The notes beneath the pieces are model-generated. The model searched no databases. It was not told the DNA's origin and was given only the letters and a program-made list of their open reading frames with translations. Positions 34,982 to 45,552 of a stretch of DNA of 64,000 nucleotides are shown here, in pieces. The stretch is from Armillaria gallica (Eukaryota > Basidiomycota > Agaricomycetes > Agaricales > Physalacriaceae). Where the stretch lies: positions 2,790,001 through 2,854,000 of the forward strand of contig JBANDB010000006.1 in the NCBI GenBank assembly GCA_037576215.1, read 5' to 3'. Each line of letters opens with the position of its first letter. Position 1 is the first letter of the stretch. Both the position numbers and the translations under genes were made by a program.

Positions 34982-37900
34982 ATGTCCGCTTCCTGGTCTT
35001 CCCAGCCTGTCGACCCAGAACACCCGGCTTCTCCCACAGAATTCCTCGTCGCCGCCGAGCTCTACGTTTCCACAGCCGCAAGCCTTGCCCTCCGCAAGGT
35101 CCGACCAGCGCTTCCTATTCCCTCTCAATCTGCTCACCCTTCTCCAGCCACAGACACTACGTAAGAAGCCCATTAAACGAGCTGCAACCCAGCAATCTAA
35201 TGGCCCATCAGAAGACAGCAAGAAAATTAAAGGTTCGTGTCGGGACTCGTCTCGCGAGACGCGTGCTCACCATTATCAGAGAAATCAAGTTGGATTGCTC
35301 TAGCAAGAGGCTCGGCAGGGACCGGTCAATGGCGATCTGCTACGTGCAAACTCACCGCCGAAGAGGGCGACAGATGTCTGTTGAACATCTATGTGGACGT
35401 GCGTTTCTCTTTTGGTCATTACCGATCTCGATGATGTATTGCTCTCCACTCTAGGAATCAATTCTCTACCGAACATTGTATATTCACCTCGTCAACCACA
35501 CAGACATTCGACACGCTGATACCTCGCTCTTCTTTCGCAAGCACTGCCTGGGATATATTGCGTAAAGTAAGGACCCGTATCTTCCTATCACCGTGCTGAC
35601 CGTGTGCTAGCCAACGATGGTGCTCCCCAAACACTACCGAACCTGTCTATCTCCAGTTTGCAAACTCCGACCTTTGTAACGCCTGGCTTGCCCTCCTCAG
35701 ATCCTACGCTATCGCAGAGATATACGGCCGGTGGGCCTACCCGGAGGACGGTGGATCCTATAGAATGTGGCGACAGGTGGAACTAAAGGTTATGCAAGGT
35801 CGTAACCTGGGAAACACAAGACCCGTGGATGACAAAAACGAATCAAGTTCCGAGTTCGATCCAGTTGATTTGGACGTCTCGTGCGAAATACATTTAAATG
35901 ATGTGTTATGCGGGCGCACTACAGTCAAGAAAGGAATAGGCTCGCCTGTATGGCACGAAAGTTTCACGTTTTCTGATCTTCCACCATTTGAAACCCTAGA
36001 TGTCCTCGTATGGAGAGAGAAGAAGGTCTTCAAGCCCTCTCCCTTGGGCTCTGTCTGTATTACTCTAAACAACTTTCGGAGAGGTGAAGCAATCGAGGGC
36101 TGGTTCCCGGTGCTTCAAAGCGGCCCTCTCGCTAGTGATCTTCAAGTAGGTGATATTCAGTTGAAAATCAGAGTGGACGAGTGAGTTGCTTTGTCCTATT
36201 ATCTAAAATCTCACTCACTGTGACACAGGGAAATAATACTCCCTTCCTCGGCCTATAGCTCTCTTTTAAATGTAGGTAAGATTTCTATCACTGGCGTTTC
36301 CGGTGTTAATTCATATCAGACTTTTCATTCTCGAAATTTCCTCGACTGGATGAACGATTTTGAGAAGAAGCTCAACGTGAAGACGCTTGCAGGACAACTA
36401 TTATACATAGCAGTGGCAAAAAACAACATGGTCGAGCAAATCCAGGAGATAGCCTACCGGGAAGTTGACGGAACACCTTCCTGTCAGTCGAGCTTACGGT
36501 TCTGTTTGATTAAACTCATCCCGATTTTCAAGCAGCCCATCAGACCTTGTTTCGTGGCAACACAACTCTGACTAAAGTCATGGAATTATGCATGACATGG
36601 TATGGAAAGGCTTTCCTGGAGGCGAGTATCGGTTCCGTGCTTCGTAAGTTATGCCAGGAAAAGGTCGCCATCGAAGTGGACCCGGTGCGAAGCGGGAAAA
36701 GTCCAAAGACATTGAACGAGGCGTTGAGCTCCTCATAACATGGTGTCGGAAATTCTGGGACCAGATTTATTCGGTCCGGAGGGAATGCCCTTAGTAAGTC
36801 ACAGCTACATCTCATATCTTCGCCTGCTTACGACCTTGCCTCGAAGTGAAATGCGACGTCTGTTTGAAATCATCAAAAAGTTGGTGGAACGGCGTTATCA
36901 AGATAGCGAAGTGATGGCAGAAAATCGCGACCTACAATGGCAAAGTGTCTCGGCTTTCTGTTTCCTCCGATTTATTGTACCTGCAATCCTACATCCCCAC
37001 CTTTTTGGTCTCTGCCCTGGTATGTGGAATGAATTGTCTGTTGCCACAAACCACGACTAATTAGTCATAGGTCTACCGAGCGAACCCGTACGGCGCAGTC
37101 TGACCTTGATTGCCAAGGTGATCCAGAGTCTTGCTAACCTCAATGCAGTAAGCTTTCGACCCTTCAGTCCCGTATATTCAGTTAATTGCCGCTCTGTAGT
37201 CTGTTCAAAAGGAGGAATTCATGCGTGGTTTGAAAGACTTTCTGCAAGAGAGTCTACCGGCCATGGTGGATTATCTTCTCATAGTTTCAACACCTGGAAA
37301 GGACGGTTATAGATCCCCCAAAACATCATCGTCCGGTCGCCACGATAGAATCCATGTCGTGAACTCACTGAGACAACGCGCACCTGAAATGACGAAGCTC
37401 AACTTAGAGGCAATCCCAATGCCTCCACATTTACTGGATGTACCCAGGCATCTTGCGATCATTACGTCTGCCGTCATTAGGAACTCCAGAGATTACCTTG
37501 CCGCCTCTCAGTCTCTCGCAGACAAGGATGATCGGTTAATGCACGACTTATGCTCTAAATGCTACGACATCGAGGAGCAGGCGCTGCACCGAGTCAGTCA
37601 GCTGGCTTCACAGATGTCTGTTAGTCAACGTCGGCTGAACTCCTCCGTGAACAATGGGCGCTCTGATATTCGATCCCCTACTCTTTCTCCGGCCTCTGCC
37701 TCCACGGGGAAAGAACGACGCCATCGTAAATCTGGACGTCCGTCTACTGCCCCATCACCCATATCTGATGTACCTAAAGAGCAAACGTTTACTCCTCGTG
37801 GTTTTGGCCGGGATCCAGAACCACCCCTTACTTCCGCTAGTGGGAGCCGCCAGAAAACTCGTCTACGACACTTCAAATCACCCTCAACGGATTCTATCAC

Positions 37901-38027
37901 ATATGACGATAGCCATACCACTTCTATCCGACGGCCTCCTTTACAGCAGGAGGAATCACTGGTGGATCCTTACGATGATTCCAGAAAGAGAAAGAAAGGC
38001 TTGTTCCGTGGTATTTTGAAACGATAG
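34982..38027 (+). CDS. PH-C2-RasGAP GTPase-activating protein with an apparent frame break
   Basis: Speeds GTP hydrolysis by a Ras-type GTPase. Ten exons: 34982-35160, 35233-35398, 35455-35561, 35611-36180, 36229-36271, 36320-36482, 36536-36793, 36847-37019, 37071-37147, 37200-38027. A PH-like part (SSWIALARGSAGTGQWR; RSYAIAEIYGRWAYPEDGG) is followed by a C2 domain (VELKVMQGRNLG to GDIQLKIRVDE), then the RasGAP domain: LFRGNTTLTKVMELCM (arginine finger in FRGN), YGKAFLEASIGSVLRKLC, SAFCFLRFIVPAILHPHLFG. The C-terminal tail is basic and Ser-rich, ending KKGLFRGILKR. The domain order fits Bud2/SynGAP-like proteins more than Ira/NF1. Exon 7 lacks one base of being in frame: near 36697-36701 the frame must shift to go from AIEVDPVRSGK to KDIERGVELL. 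Confidence 0.85.
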
Positions 38028-38143
38028 AGATGCGCAGTAGCTATTCATTATTATATGATATGCTTCGTCCCGGGTAGGATTTAGTCTGTACAATAAATAA
38101 GTCAACTGTTTTTATTTACGTTATAAGACAGCTTTCCCGATCG

Positions 38144-41100
38144 CTATGACCCGGCCTTCAGTGGTTTCTGGATCAATTTCAGAACCTCCGCGGCTACCTC
38201 TTCATCAGTACTTCGTATCGTTAAACGACAAAGCTGTAGAAGGTGTGAATACGATGATAGAACGCTGAGTGACTGGAGAACTGACCTTTGCTTCCTGATT
38301 TGGCTCCAAACGCAGTAGACACCCGACCTTGCCATCCACGGAAGTATGCAACACGCCCGCCGCCACGATGTTGTTTTGATTCGGATCTATGTCATCCAAC
38401 ACGTTGAGATGGTGCCCTGCTACTACTCTATTATTTTTGGCTAGGTCCAGTTGCCCAGAGCTTGTCAGGTCGACAGAAAACACGACCTGGGCTTCCCGCG
38501 GAGGTCCGCCTATGAGCCTCCAACGCTCAAAGAAATCTATCTGTGTCAGGCTGACGTTCTCGATGAATTTCGTCACAACGATAGGAAGGCGGACAGATAT
38601 GGTCTGGTGAGACCCCGCCAAGAATGAGATGGTGAGGATTGGGGGTACAGAGAACGCTTTTTTGCATTCGACATGCAGAAGCTGTTGGGTCTGTGTACGC
38701 GGGGCAATGGTGTTCGGCGGAATCTTAGCAAATGTTACAGACAAAGCCGCGGGGTCGCTGATATGTATGGTGGTAGTGAAAGATGTTAGAGCAGTGGGAA
38801 CTTTGTTACCGATATAGACGGCGAGCTGTCCAAGGTGGCCCTGATAGCGAGACTTTACTCCGATTTGGACCTGGACGTCTTCATAGAGGACTCCCTCGGC
38901 ATTACACATAAGTTTGTCAAACCACCGCTCTACACTTGGGCCGGTGGCCGCATGAGGAGCTGAAGGATCATCCGAGGTAGCCGAAGGTCTGCTAAGGTCC
39001 AAGCCTGCTAGCGAGCCCAGAGCATCGTGGCTATCCGGGGTCGCAGAGGCTGGCTGGGAGGACTCGTGTCCATTGGTATCAGGGAGTAGTGTCGATTTCC
39101 TTTGGACCGCCTCCCGGTCCAAATTTGCCTCCTTACCTCCGTGAACCCATGTGCGTTTATCTTCCGTGTCTCCGTGTTTTCTGTTCAGCCGACCAAGAAG
39201 AGCACTAACGCGGGGTGGATACGGTGGCATCTCTTCACAGACATTCTGTAAAAATTCATCGTCGTCGGGTCTCGACGCCAATGCGTAGAACTCGCATGCC
39301 CGCTGCTGCAACTCCGCGTCTAGAACATGACGATATCGATCAAATATGGTCAGAAGCTGAGGTTTGATCTCAGGGAAGACGTTGACCCATTTGATGTATG
39401 TGGACAGAAGGAGAGAACGTGTAGAGGCGACACAGAATTGCGATTTCGAATGAAGGACCTGGAACTGTTCAATGGGACTGTACCCAGGTTCATTCGCAAT
39501 CAGGTGACCATATTCACCCAGGATATAGCCTATAGAGATAGTAAGAACTCTGGACAATCTGCAGGGGCGACAAAATCGGACCTCCTACTTTAACCAAGCT
39601 CTCGTGAGTGGAGGGGGATTTCAGGTGAGCGAATATCACTTTAGCAGCATATTCTTGCAGGTCCTCCGTGTTTGTAACAATTTGAACTACTCGGTACCAG
39701 ACTTCATCACCAACATGGTCTCCAGCGGCACTGATCAGTCGCAGAATGGTATCGACATACCACTTGTACGAGCTAGCATACTTTTCAGTGAGGATAGCGA
39801 TTTTCAAGACCATTTCTTCGCGGAGAGCGTAGTCGGCGACTTTGAGATACCGAAGAAGCTCGCCGACGATGAGTTCGGAATTGTCCAAGTCGCACATACT
39901 GTAGAGAAGGTCCAACGCCCGACGTCGAACGGATATATCCTTGTCCCGTAATGACAGAATGATGGTCCCTTGGTGCTTCTTGATCGGTTCCAGCGAGTCT
40001 GCGCGAGCGGCGAGATGTGCCATCGTATCAAGACCAAGATATCTGACATTGGTCTCCTTTGACGATATAAACCGCGCAAGAAGGACAGCGGCTGTGCCAA
40101 CGAGAGGCGAGTTCGTATCAAGATGAATTGCAAGGCCGATGGCTTCAAACAAGACAGCATGCTGGGCGTTGTTGTGCTGCACATTGCGCGAAGGCTCCGC
40201 GCTGTTGTTCATGATCGTCTGCAGCACTTGATGGAGTACGGACCGTATAGCAGGGTCCTCTGGGGCGATATCAGAAATTCAAATGAAGAGAACAGTCAGG
40301 TCGCGCTTACCGGAAGGGGGATAATATTGCAAAAGACGGAGTAGCTTGACTTGCAGCCAAGGTGAGGGTACCTTGTAATAGGCATAGGTTGCTGAGTATT
40401 CGTGCTCAATGACAAGCTGTTGGATGGTCAGACACAATACGTTTCGAAAACTCAGAGAAAGCGGACACCCGTTGCAACCTATCGACCGCTTTCGTATAAC
40501 ATACTGCAAAGGCATCTAGATGATCTTGTGCCATTGCCATGACCAGACTTGTAACGCAGATGACAACACCCTGTTCATGCTGCAATGAGTTACCATTATC
40601 CCTCCAGTCGAGTGAATATTCACCAAATCCTCGTCGTCCATTATTGAGACTATTCGTAGTGCCCACTCTGCGGCAGGTATGACGTCGGATGTTTACGATA
40701 TAGTCGAAGGAGCGTCAGCGCTGCTTTTTCTTAACGAAACTCTGTGATGTCCTTTGTGAAAGGGTGAGTTGTGGGATTATGCAGCAGGCCCCGACGTACG
40801 GTGATATTAGAAGCCGATGCACATCCACGGAAAGCGCCTCTGCCATTTCGCTTCCACCAACATTCGCGATAGCATGTAAAGCCAGACAGTTGTCAATTTC
40901 GTTGTTGCCGTGCAGGTCTTTTCTTATTGAATTCACGACTAGCCGTAGGAAATCCGAATTCTCGTGCATCAGAAGGGTGACGGCCAAATAACCCTAGATG
41001 AAACCTCGCAAATTAACTGACGTCCAGATGCAATGAACTCTTGGAATGCTTACTATCTGTTTCTCGCTGTATTTCGAGCTGGATATCAGATTAACAGCCT

Positions 41101-41473
41101 CCATGTGCCCAATGTCGACCTTATAACCGAGAATGTAGGTGAAGATGATCTTAGCGACATATCTGTAGATTGCACGGTGAGTAAGATTCAAGCCAATGAA
41201 ACGAAGGTCTTCGTTACTTCTTCTTCTGGTATCCGTCCAGGTTTCCTTCTGCATGAGGAGGTCAGAGCACTACAGCAGAATCCCGACGGCAACCTGACCT
41301 TTGAATTTCTTCCTGATATTGGCCATCTCCTTGTTTATCCGCTTTTCTTCCAGGTCTCTAACCCTGGCGCCGCGAATGTCCGCAATGAACTGTAGAATGG
41401 CTGGATTGGTGAGTAATCCACAAGTGCCGCTGGAAGGACTTGCCTGCGTCAGCCCACGCATACTGGTCGCCAT
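38144..41473 (-). CDS. APL3: AP-2 adaptor complex alpha subunit with two apparent frame breaks
   Basis: Large subunit of the clathrin adaptor for endocytosis at the plasma membrane. It starts [10 protein letters not shown] and, after a GC-AG intron (41443-41390), [10 protein letters not shown], then [55 protein letters not shown] and [15 protein letters not shown]. The trunk continues through [62 protein letters not shown] and [13 protein letters not shown]. The appendage follows a Pro/Ser hinge and includes [16 protein letters not shown] and, at the C-terminus, [10 protein letters not shown]. Two single-base breaks, at a five-T run (40725-40729) and at 40686-40688, disrupt the frame between [13 protein letters not shown] and [13 protein letters not shown]. 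It is divergent from SEC28. Confidence 0.9.
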
Positions 41474-41653
41474 GTTGAGCCGGCAGCCGCGACGTGTACT
41501 GCCAGTAACGCGATCTCGTCGATAAAGTTATGTGCAATGCGCGTTTAGTGTATGTTGGAATACAATGTTGGACTGGCCAAGGTCGGACGATTAAAGGAAG
41601 CTGATTACCTCACGCCGGGTAGCAAAGCTTACCTTTTGGCCACGATCATCAGC
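41474..41653. promoter_or_regulatory. Bidirectional promoter between AP-2 alpha and epsilon-COP genes
   Basis: 180 bp separate the two start codons. Both flanking genes encode vesicle coat components, so shared control would make sense, but no specific element was recognised. Confidence 0.4.
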
Positions 41654-42716
41654 ATGGATTCTTCCGAGCTGTACCATGTCAAGCAGCAATTCATCCTCGG
41701 TAGGACCTTGCAATTTCTACCAATATACATAATTCACGCCTGAGCAGGCGCCTATAAGACCCTCATTGGCATGTCCTTACCGGACGCGGAATCCTCAGAT
41801 TTCACCCCAATACTCTTATATCAAGCTCGAGCCCACATCGCCTTGAACGACCCAAAATCCGCCCTGAAATTACTCCCAGCCGACTCTGAGAATGTGGCAA
41901 TCAAAGCGGTAGCTGCACTCGCACGCTACGTGGATACCGAAGAGACGGAGGATAAGGAGTCGGCATTGGAGGAGCTTCGAGACCTATCGGTGGAAATTGA
42001 GAGCGACGATGTCGAAGGGACCGAGCGGGACAAGTCCATTGTCCGCGTTCTTGCTGGTACCGCTTTCGCTAGGGCGGGAGAAGTCGAAGAGGCTTTGGAA
42101 ACACTGGGAGTCGGGACTGAAGACCTCGAAGCGTACGTGGCCTCAAAACCGCCATACACGTATCACTGACCCGACCCAGTGTCGCCGTTATTGTGCAGAT
42201 CTACCTATCCATCCACCGTCCTGATCTCGCCAAGAAAGAGTTCGAACGCTCGAAACGTTGGGCTGAAGATGACTTGCTGTTGCAGCTCATCGAATCAACA
42301 ATAAGCCTCGTCACAGGGAAGGACAGCTACTCCGACCCATTATCGTTCTACACGGAGCAGCTTGGTAACCCTTCGCTGTCTTCCCCGCATATTCTTACCT
42401 CCCGAGGCGTGACGCGCATATTGCGGGGTGAGATATCGGAAGCCAAGTCGGATCTTGAAGAATCTCTTGACCAACGAAAAGGCGACGCTGAGGCTCTTGC
42501 TGCCTACGTTGTAGCGTCTGGGCTTCAAGCACAAGACCCATGGACGTACGTATCTCCTTGAATGATTACATTCCAGTCACATATTTTGTCCTTAGAAAAC
42601 TTCGCGCCGCAGTTCCTTCCCATCCTCTCGTCAAAGATGTTGCATCCAAGGAGGCTTTGTTCGACGAAGCTGCTGTTAAGTTTGCGGTTCCAGCAGCGGT
42701 GGAGATTGAAGCTTAA
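41654..42716 (+). CDS. SEC28: Coatomer epsilon subunit (COPI)
   Basis: TPR-like subunit of the COPI coat for Golgi-to-ER transport. Four exons (41654-41699, 41748-42132, 42180-42545, 42596-42716) give 305 aa, the family's usual size. Starts MDSSELYHVKQQFILGAYKTLI, matching the family's first helix. Helical repeats follow, including YQARAHIALNDPKSAL, IYLSIHRPDLAKKEFERSKR, YTEQLGNPSLSSPHILTSRG and the DPWTKLRAAVPSHPLVKD ending. All junctions are in phase. An open frame runs upstream of the ATG in the same phase, but the Met chosen matches the family N-terminus. Confidence 0.94.
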
Positions 42717-42797
42717 TAGCTTTCAACTTGACATTTTGGAATAATGCTAGTCAGCTCTTGTTAAGCTCGATGCTTCTCATACATGAATTCGGCATAA

Positions 42798-44202
42798 TCA
42801 TCCACTCCACGTATGTAAGAGGTGATCATAGAAAGAACAACTTGCTATCACAGTGTTGTCTCCCTCCGGCTTAGCATACGACCAATCTACGCCATAGGCA
42901 AGTGATTCGTGTTCATCGAATCGTTTGACAATTCTACCATTGCCTGTGTTCGCATGAAGAGAGTCATCAGACAGTAGATGATCGAATGAAACGATCTTAA
43001 ATCCATCGTGCATGCATGCGACGAGCAAATCGTTTTTCCTGGTCGAGGACGGATGCCATTTGACTCGCCAGGCTCCTCCTCCTACGTCTATCTGGCTTAT
43101 AGGAACTGATGGCTTGCGGGTATCGAAAAGGCGGACTAGATTATCGTAACTGTTCGTAACCTATGAATATCAATCAATGACACTGGAAAAGTGAACTGAC
43201 CTTCCGACAGCAATCAGATTTTTAATGTAGGGATGGCTCTGGATAGATGTTATTCCGGCGTCAAACCTGTTTGATGGTCAAAAGGACTTTGCGTTAGGAG
43301 AATCGTCCGAACCCACCGTTTGTTAATAAATATGGGTTTTGTTAGATCTTCTCGGACGTCCCATCCTTTCATTTGTAGATCATCGCCTCCTGCTTACAGT
43401 AAGAGCGAATGCTGACTAGTAAGGAGACAACGCTTACCAGAGAAAATCATGTTCGTGTCCCAATAATTCCAGGCAGCAATCCATGGTTCATAATCATGAG
43501 CATGCCAAGAACGCTCCACTGATAAAGGACCAGTGCCATTTTCTGGCTGTAAAATACTTAGGATCCGTCCGAGAGTGACACCACCAGGGAGCCCAACTGT
43601 CTACGAAAGGCGTAAATATCGTTTCCAAAATTGAGGAGACATACTTACGTTCCAGGAATTCGTCTGTTCGACCAATCGAGGGACAGACAGAGAATTTCGG
43701 AGGATTCTGCAATTTGTATGCCTTGGATTTGCCGTAAACCATTCTATGCTTCATCTTAGTTGATATAACCGTCAGTTTAGACGGTACATTACCTCGTGCC
43801 ATTGATGAAGTGTTATGTTCCCCTCAGAGTCAGCTATACCCAATGTAGCTGGACTACTGGGAGACATATGACACCTAAGCACCAAGTTAGTAGAGACAGA
43901 ATTTAACAGATCGACAGTTTTGCCATTTCATGTCAAGTACTGCGGGTAGATCAAAGCACTGGATTTGTTCACTTGCAAGACGATTAAGCTCGTAGCTGAG
44001 CTCATTATAACTGTTGTCAACTTACAAGTTCGTACCACTTGTCATCTTGAACACTCGACACTGGCCCGCCTGTGTTGAGGAGTCTTGCGTTCCATATCTC
44101 CGTCCTCCTGATCAAGTTTGTACGTCCCTACAACAAATATATCGTGAAATTTTCATGTGGGCAAAACTCGACAGAATCTGCCGGATATATGGTATCGAAC
44201 AT
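42798..44202 (-). CDS. DPH7: DPH7/Rrt2 diphthine methylesterase (WD40), frame-broken at the 5' end
   Basis: WD40 protein that removes the methyl group from methylated diphthine on EF-2 before amidation in diphthamide synthesis. The C-terminal half is clean: GGDDLQMKGWDVRE, SIQSHPYIKNLIAVG, YDNLVRLFDTRKPSVPI, GGGAWRVKWHPS, and LAYGVDWSYAKPEG then IASCSFYDHLLHTWSG, a DPH7 signature. The N-terminal part shows MFDTIYPADSVEFCPHEN, DIFVVGTYKLDQEDG and LPAVLDMKW, but these lie in different frames without fitting introns. Apparent one-base losses are at 44150-44153, 44065-44067, 44050-44051 and 43561-43562; a further unsolved junction is near 43890-43905. Either the sequence has several deletion errors here or the gene is a young pseudogene. 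Confidence 0.82.
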
Positions 44203-44296
44203 GTCGGTAGGAAGTAAGCAAGAGCACCGGAACTACGGCCCGAGTCGACACTAATGACGTTCAGAACCAACGCTAAGCCACTCTCTCTTCCGTGCA
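44203..44296. promoter_or_regulatory. Short divergent promoter, DPH7 and DysF-protein genes
   Basis: 94 bp between the two start codons. No TATA box seen; a CT-rich run (CTCTCTCTTCC, near 44281-44291) lies just before the plus-strand start. Confidence 0.35.
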
Positions 44297-45486
44297 ATGG
44301 CTGATCCTCTCCCTCCGCCTTCCTGCTTGACCACCGACGACTATCACGCTGTAGACGCTGCAAGAAACCGCTTTGTGAAAAAGTCGCGTTTTCCTATCTT
44401 TTCTTCTGTGCCCAATCTACGTCATGTCTTTTCATTGCACAAGCTACGGTCGCGAGAGCAATCTGAGGAACACGAGGAGCAAACCGAGGAGCAACAAGAG
44501 GGTCGAGTTGACGAACCTGAGGAAGTCGCCTCATCTGCCATCGAACACGAGCCAGCTCGAAATAGGTCTCCCAGCGTTTGGGGTCGATGCTGACGAGAGC
44601 CAGACCGAGTTCAAATGGGCTGTACTGTATGAGAATCAAAGAGGGTAAGTTGGGCCTTCGAGTATCATTCATGGACACTGAACGCCTTTCAGCTATACAT
44701 TGTTCTCTCTTCCTTTCTTTTCACGACGGTCTCTCCTTCCCAGAGATCCTTATCCTTTCACGGTCCCTTGTGCCTCCAACAAACGAACTGAACAACCGAA
44801 TTATTCACTGACTCAATATCCACTACCAGATGGAACTTGGGAATGGGTATCGAAATCATGGATGGTTGACATGCGATCGGATTCAGGCCAGGTGCAGTAC
44901 GATGGGTTTGAGTACAACTGGATGTTCCGGAAGAAGCATTGGTCGGCAGAGGTCGGTGGACTCAAGTTTGTGCGACGGCGACGTTGGATCAGGCTGATGA
45001 AGCGGCCTGCCAAAACGGTCCCGAAGAAGATTGACGACGACAATGGGACACCAGGGGTACCACAATCTGCGTCCATGGCTTGTTACCTTCCGGACGAGCT
45101 GCTTGAACAGCGTGCCGATGAAATATGGCTGAAGTACGACCTGCATGCTCGCTGGGCTGAGTATTGCAGGTTGATGAGGGTTGCTGGACGCGACGCGAAG
45201 AAGCTGGAGCTATGGAAACGCTGGCTTATGGTGAAAGATGTTCGTCCAGACATTGCCAGTTTATTGGCGGTATATGTGCGCATTCTTACCTTTTTTGTTG
45301 TGGTCAAGAATTAACGGCTTACAGGGCGACGATATTCGCGACTCCTTCGTGTATCCGGATTCTCGTGCGCAATTCACGGGTATGTTGAAAGAAGCTGGAA
45401 TGCTGGACTCGCTTTTTTCTAACAGTGGAATACAATCGACACACAGCTTGGTTGATTTTTGGAGTTATGAACAGGGTAATAAATAG
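44297..45486 (+). CDS. DysF-domain protein (Spo73/peroxin-23-like)
   Basis: Four exons (44297-44506, 44556-44644, 44693-45269, 45325-45486) give 345 aa. After a charged N-terminus comes the DysF signature: TEFKWAVLYENQRGYTLFS, SLLPRDPYPFTV, LPDGTWEWVSKSWMVDM, GFEYNWMFRKKHWSAE and a second WVRRRRW-like motif (VRRRRWIRLMKRP), the N- and C-halves of DysF. A helical C-terminus includes ARWAEYCRLMRVAGRDAKK. In yeast, DysF proteins are Spo73 (prospore membrane growth) and Pex30-type peroxisome/ER regulators. No clear membrane helix is present, which fits Spo73 better. First-intron borders rest on phase: a 49-nt intron ending GAGCCAG. Confidence 0.82.
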
Positions 45487-45552
45487 AATATCACATGTAA
45501 CCGGCCAACTATGTACTCTGCCTTTGCATGGCTTCCATGATACCTCTCCTAC

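Noticed and set aside
35604..35786. A frame giving a Pro/Ser-rich linker after the PH-like part of the RasGAP gene
   Set aside because: A neighbouring frame, in phase with the upstream intron, gives clear PH/C2 linker text (NAWLALLRSYAIAEIYGRWAY).
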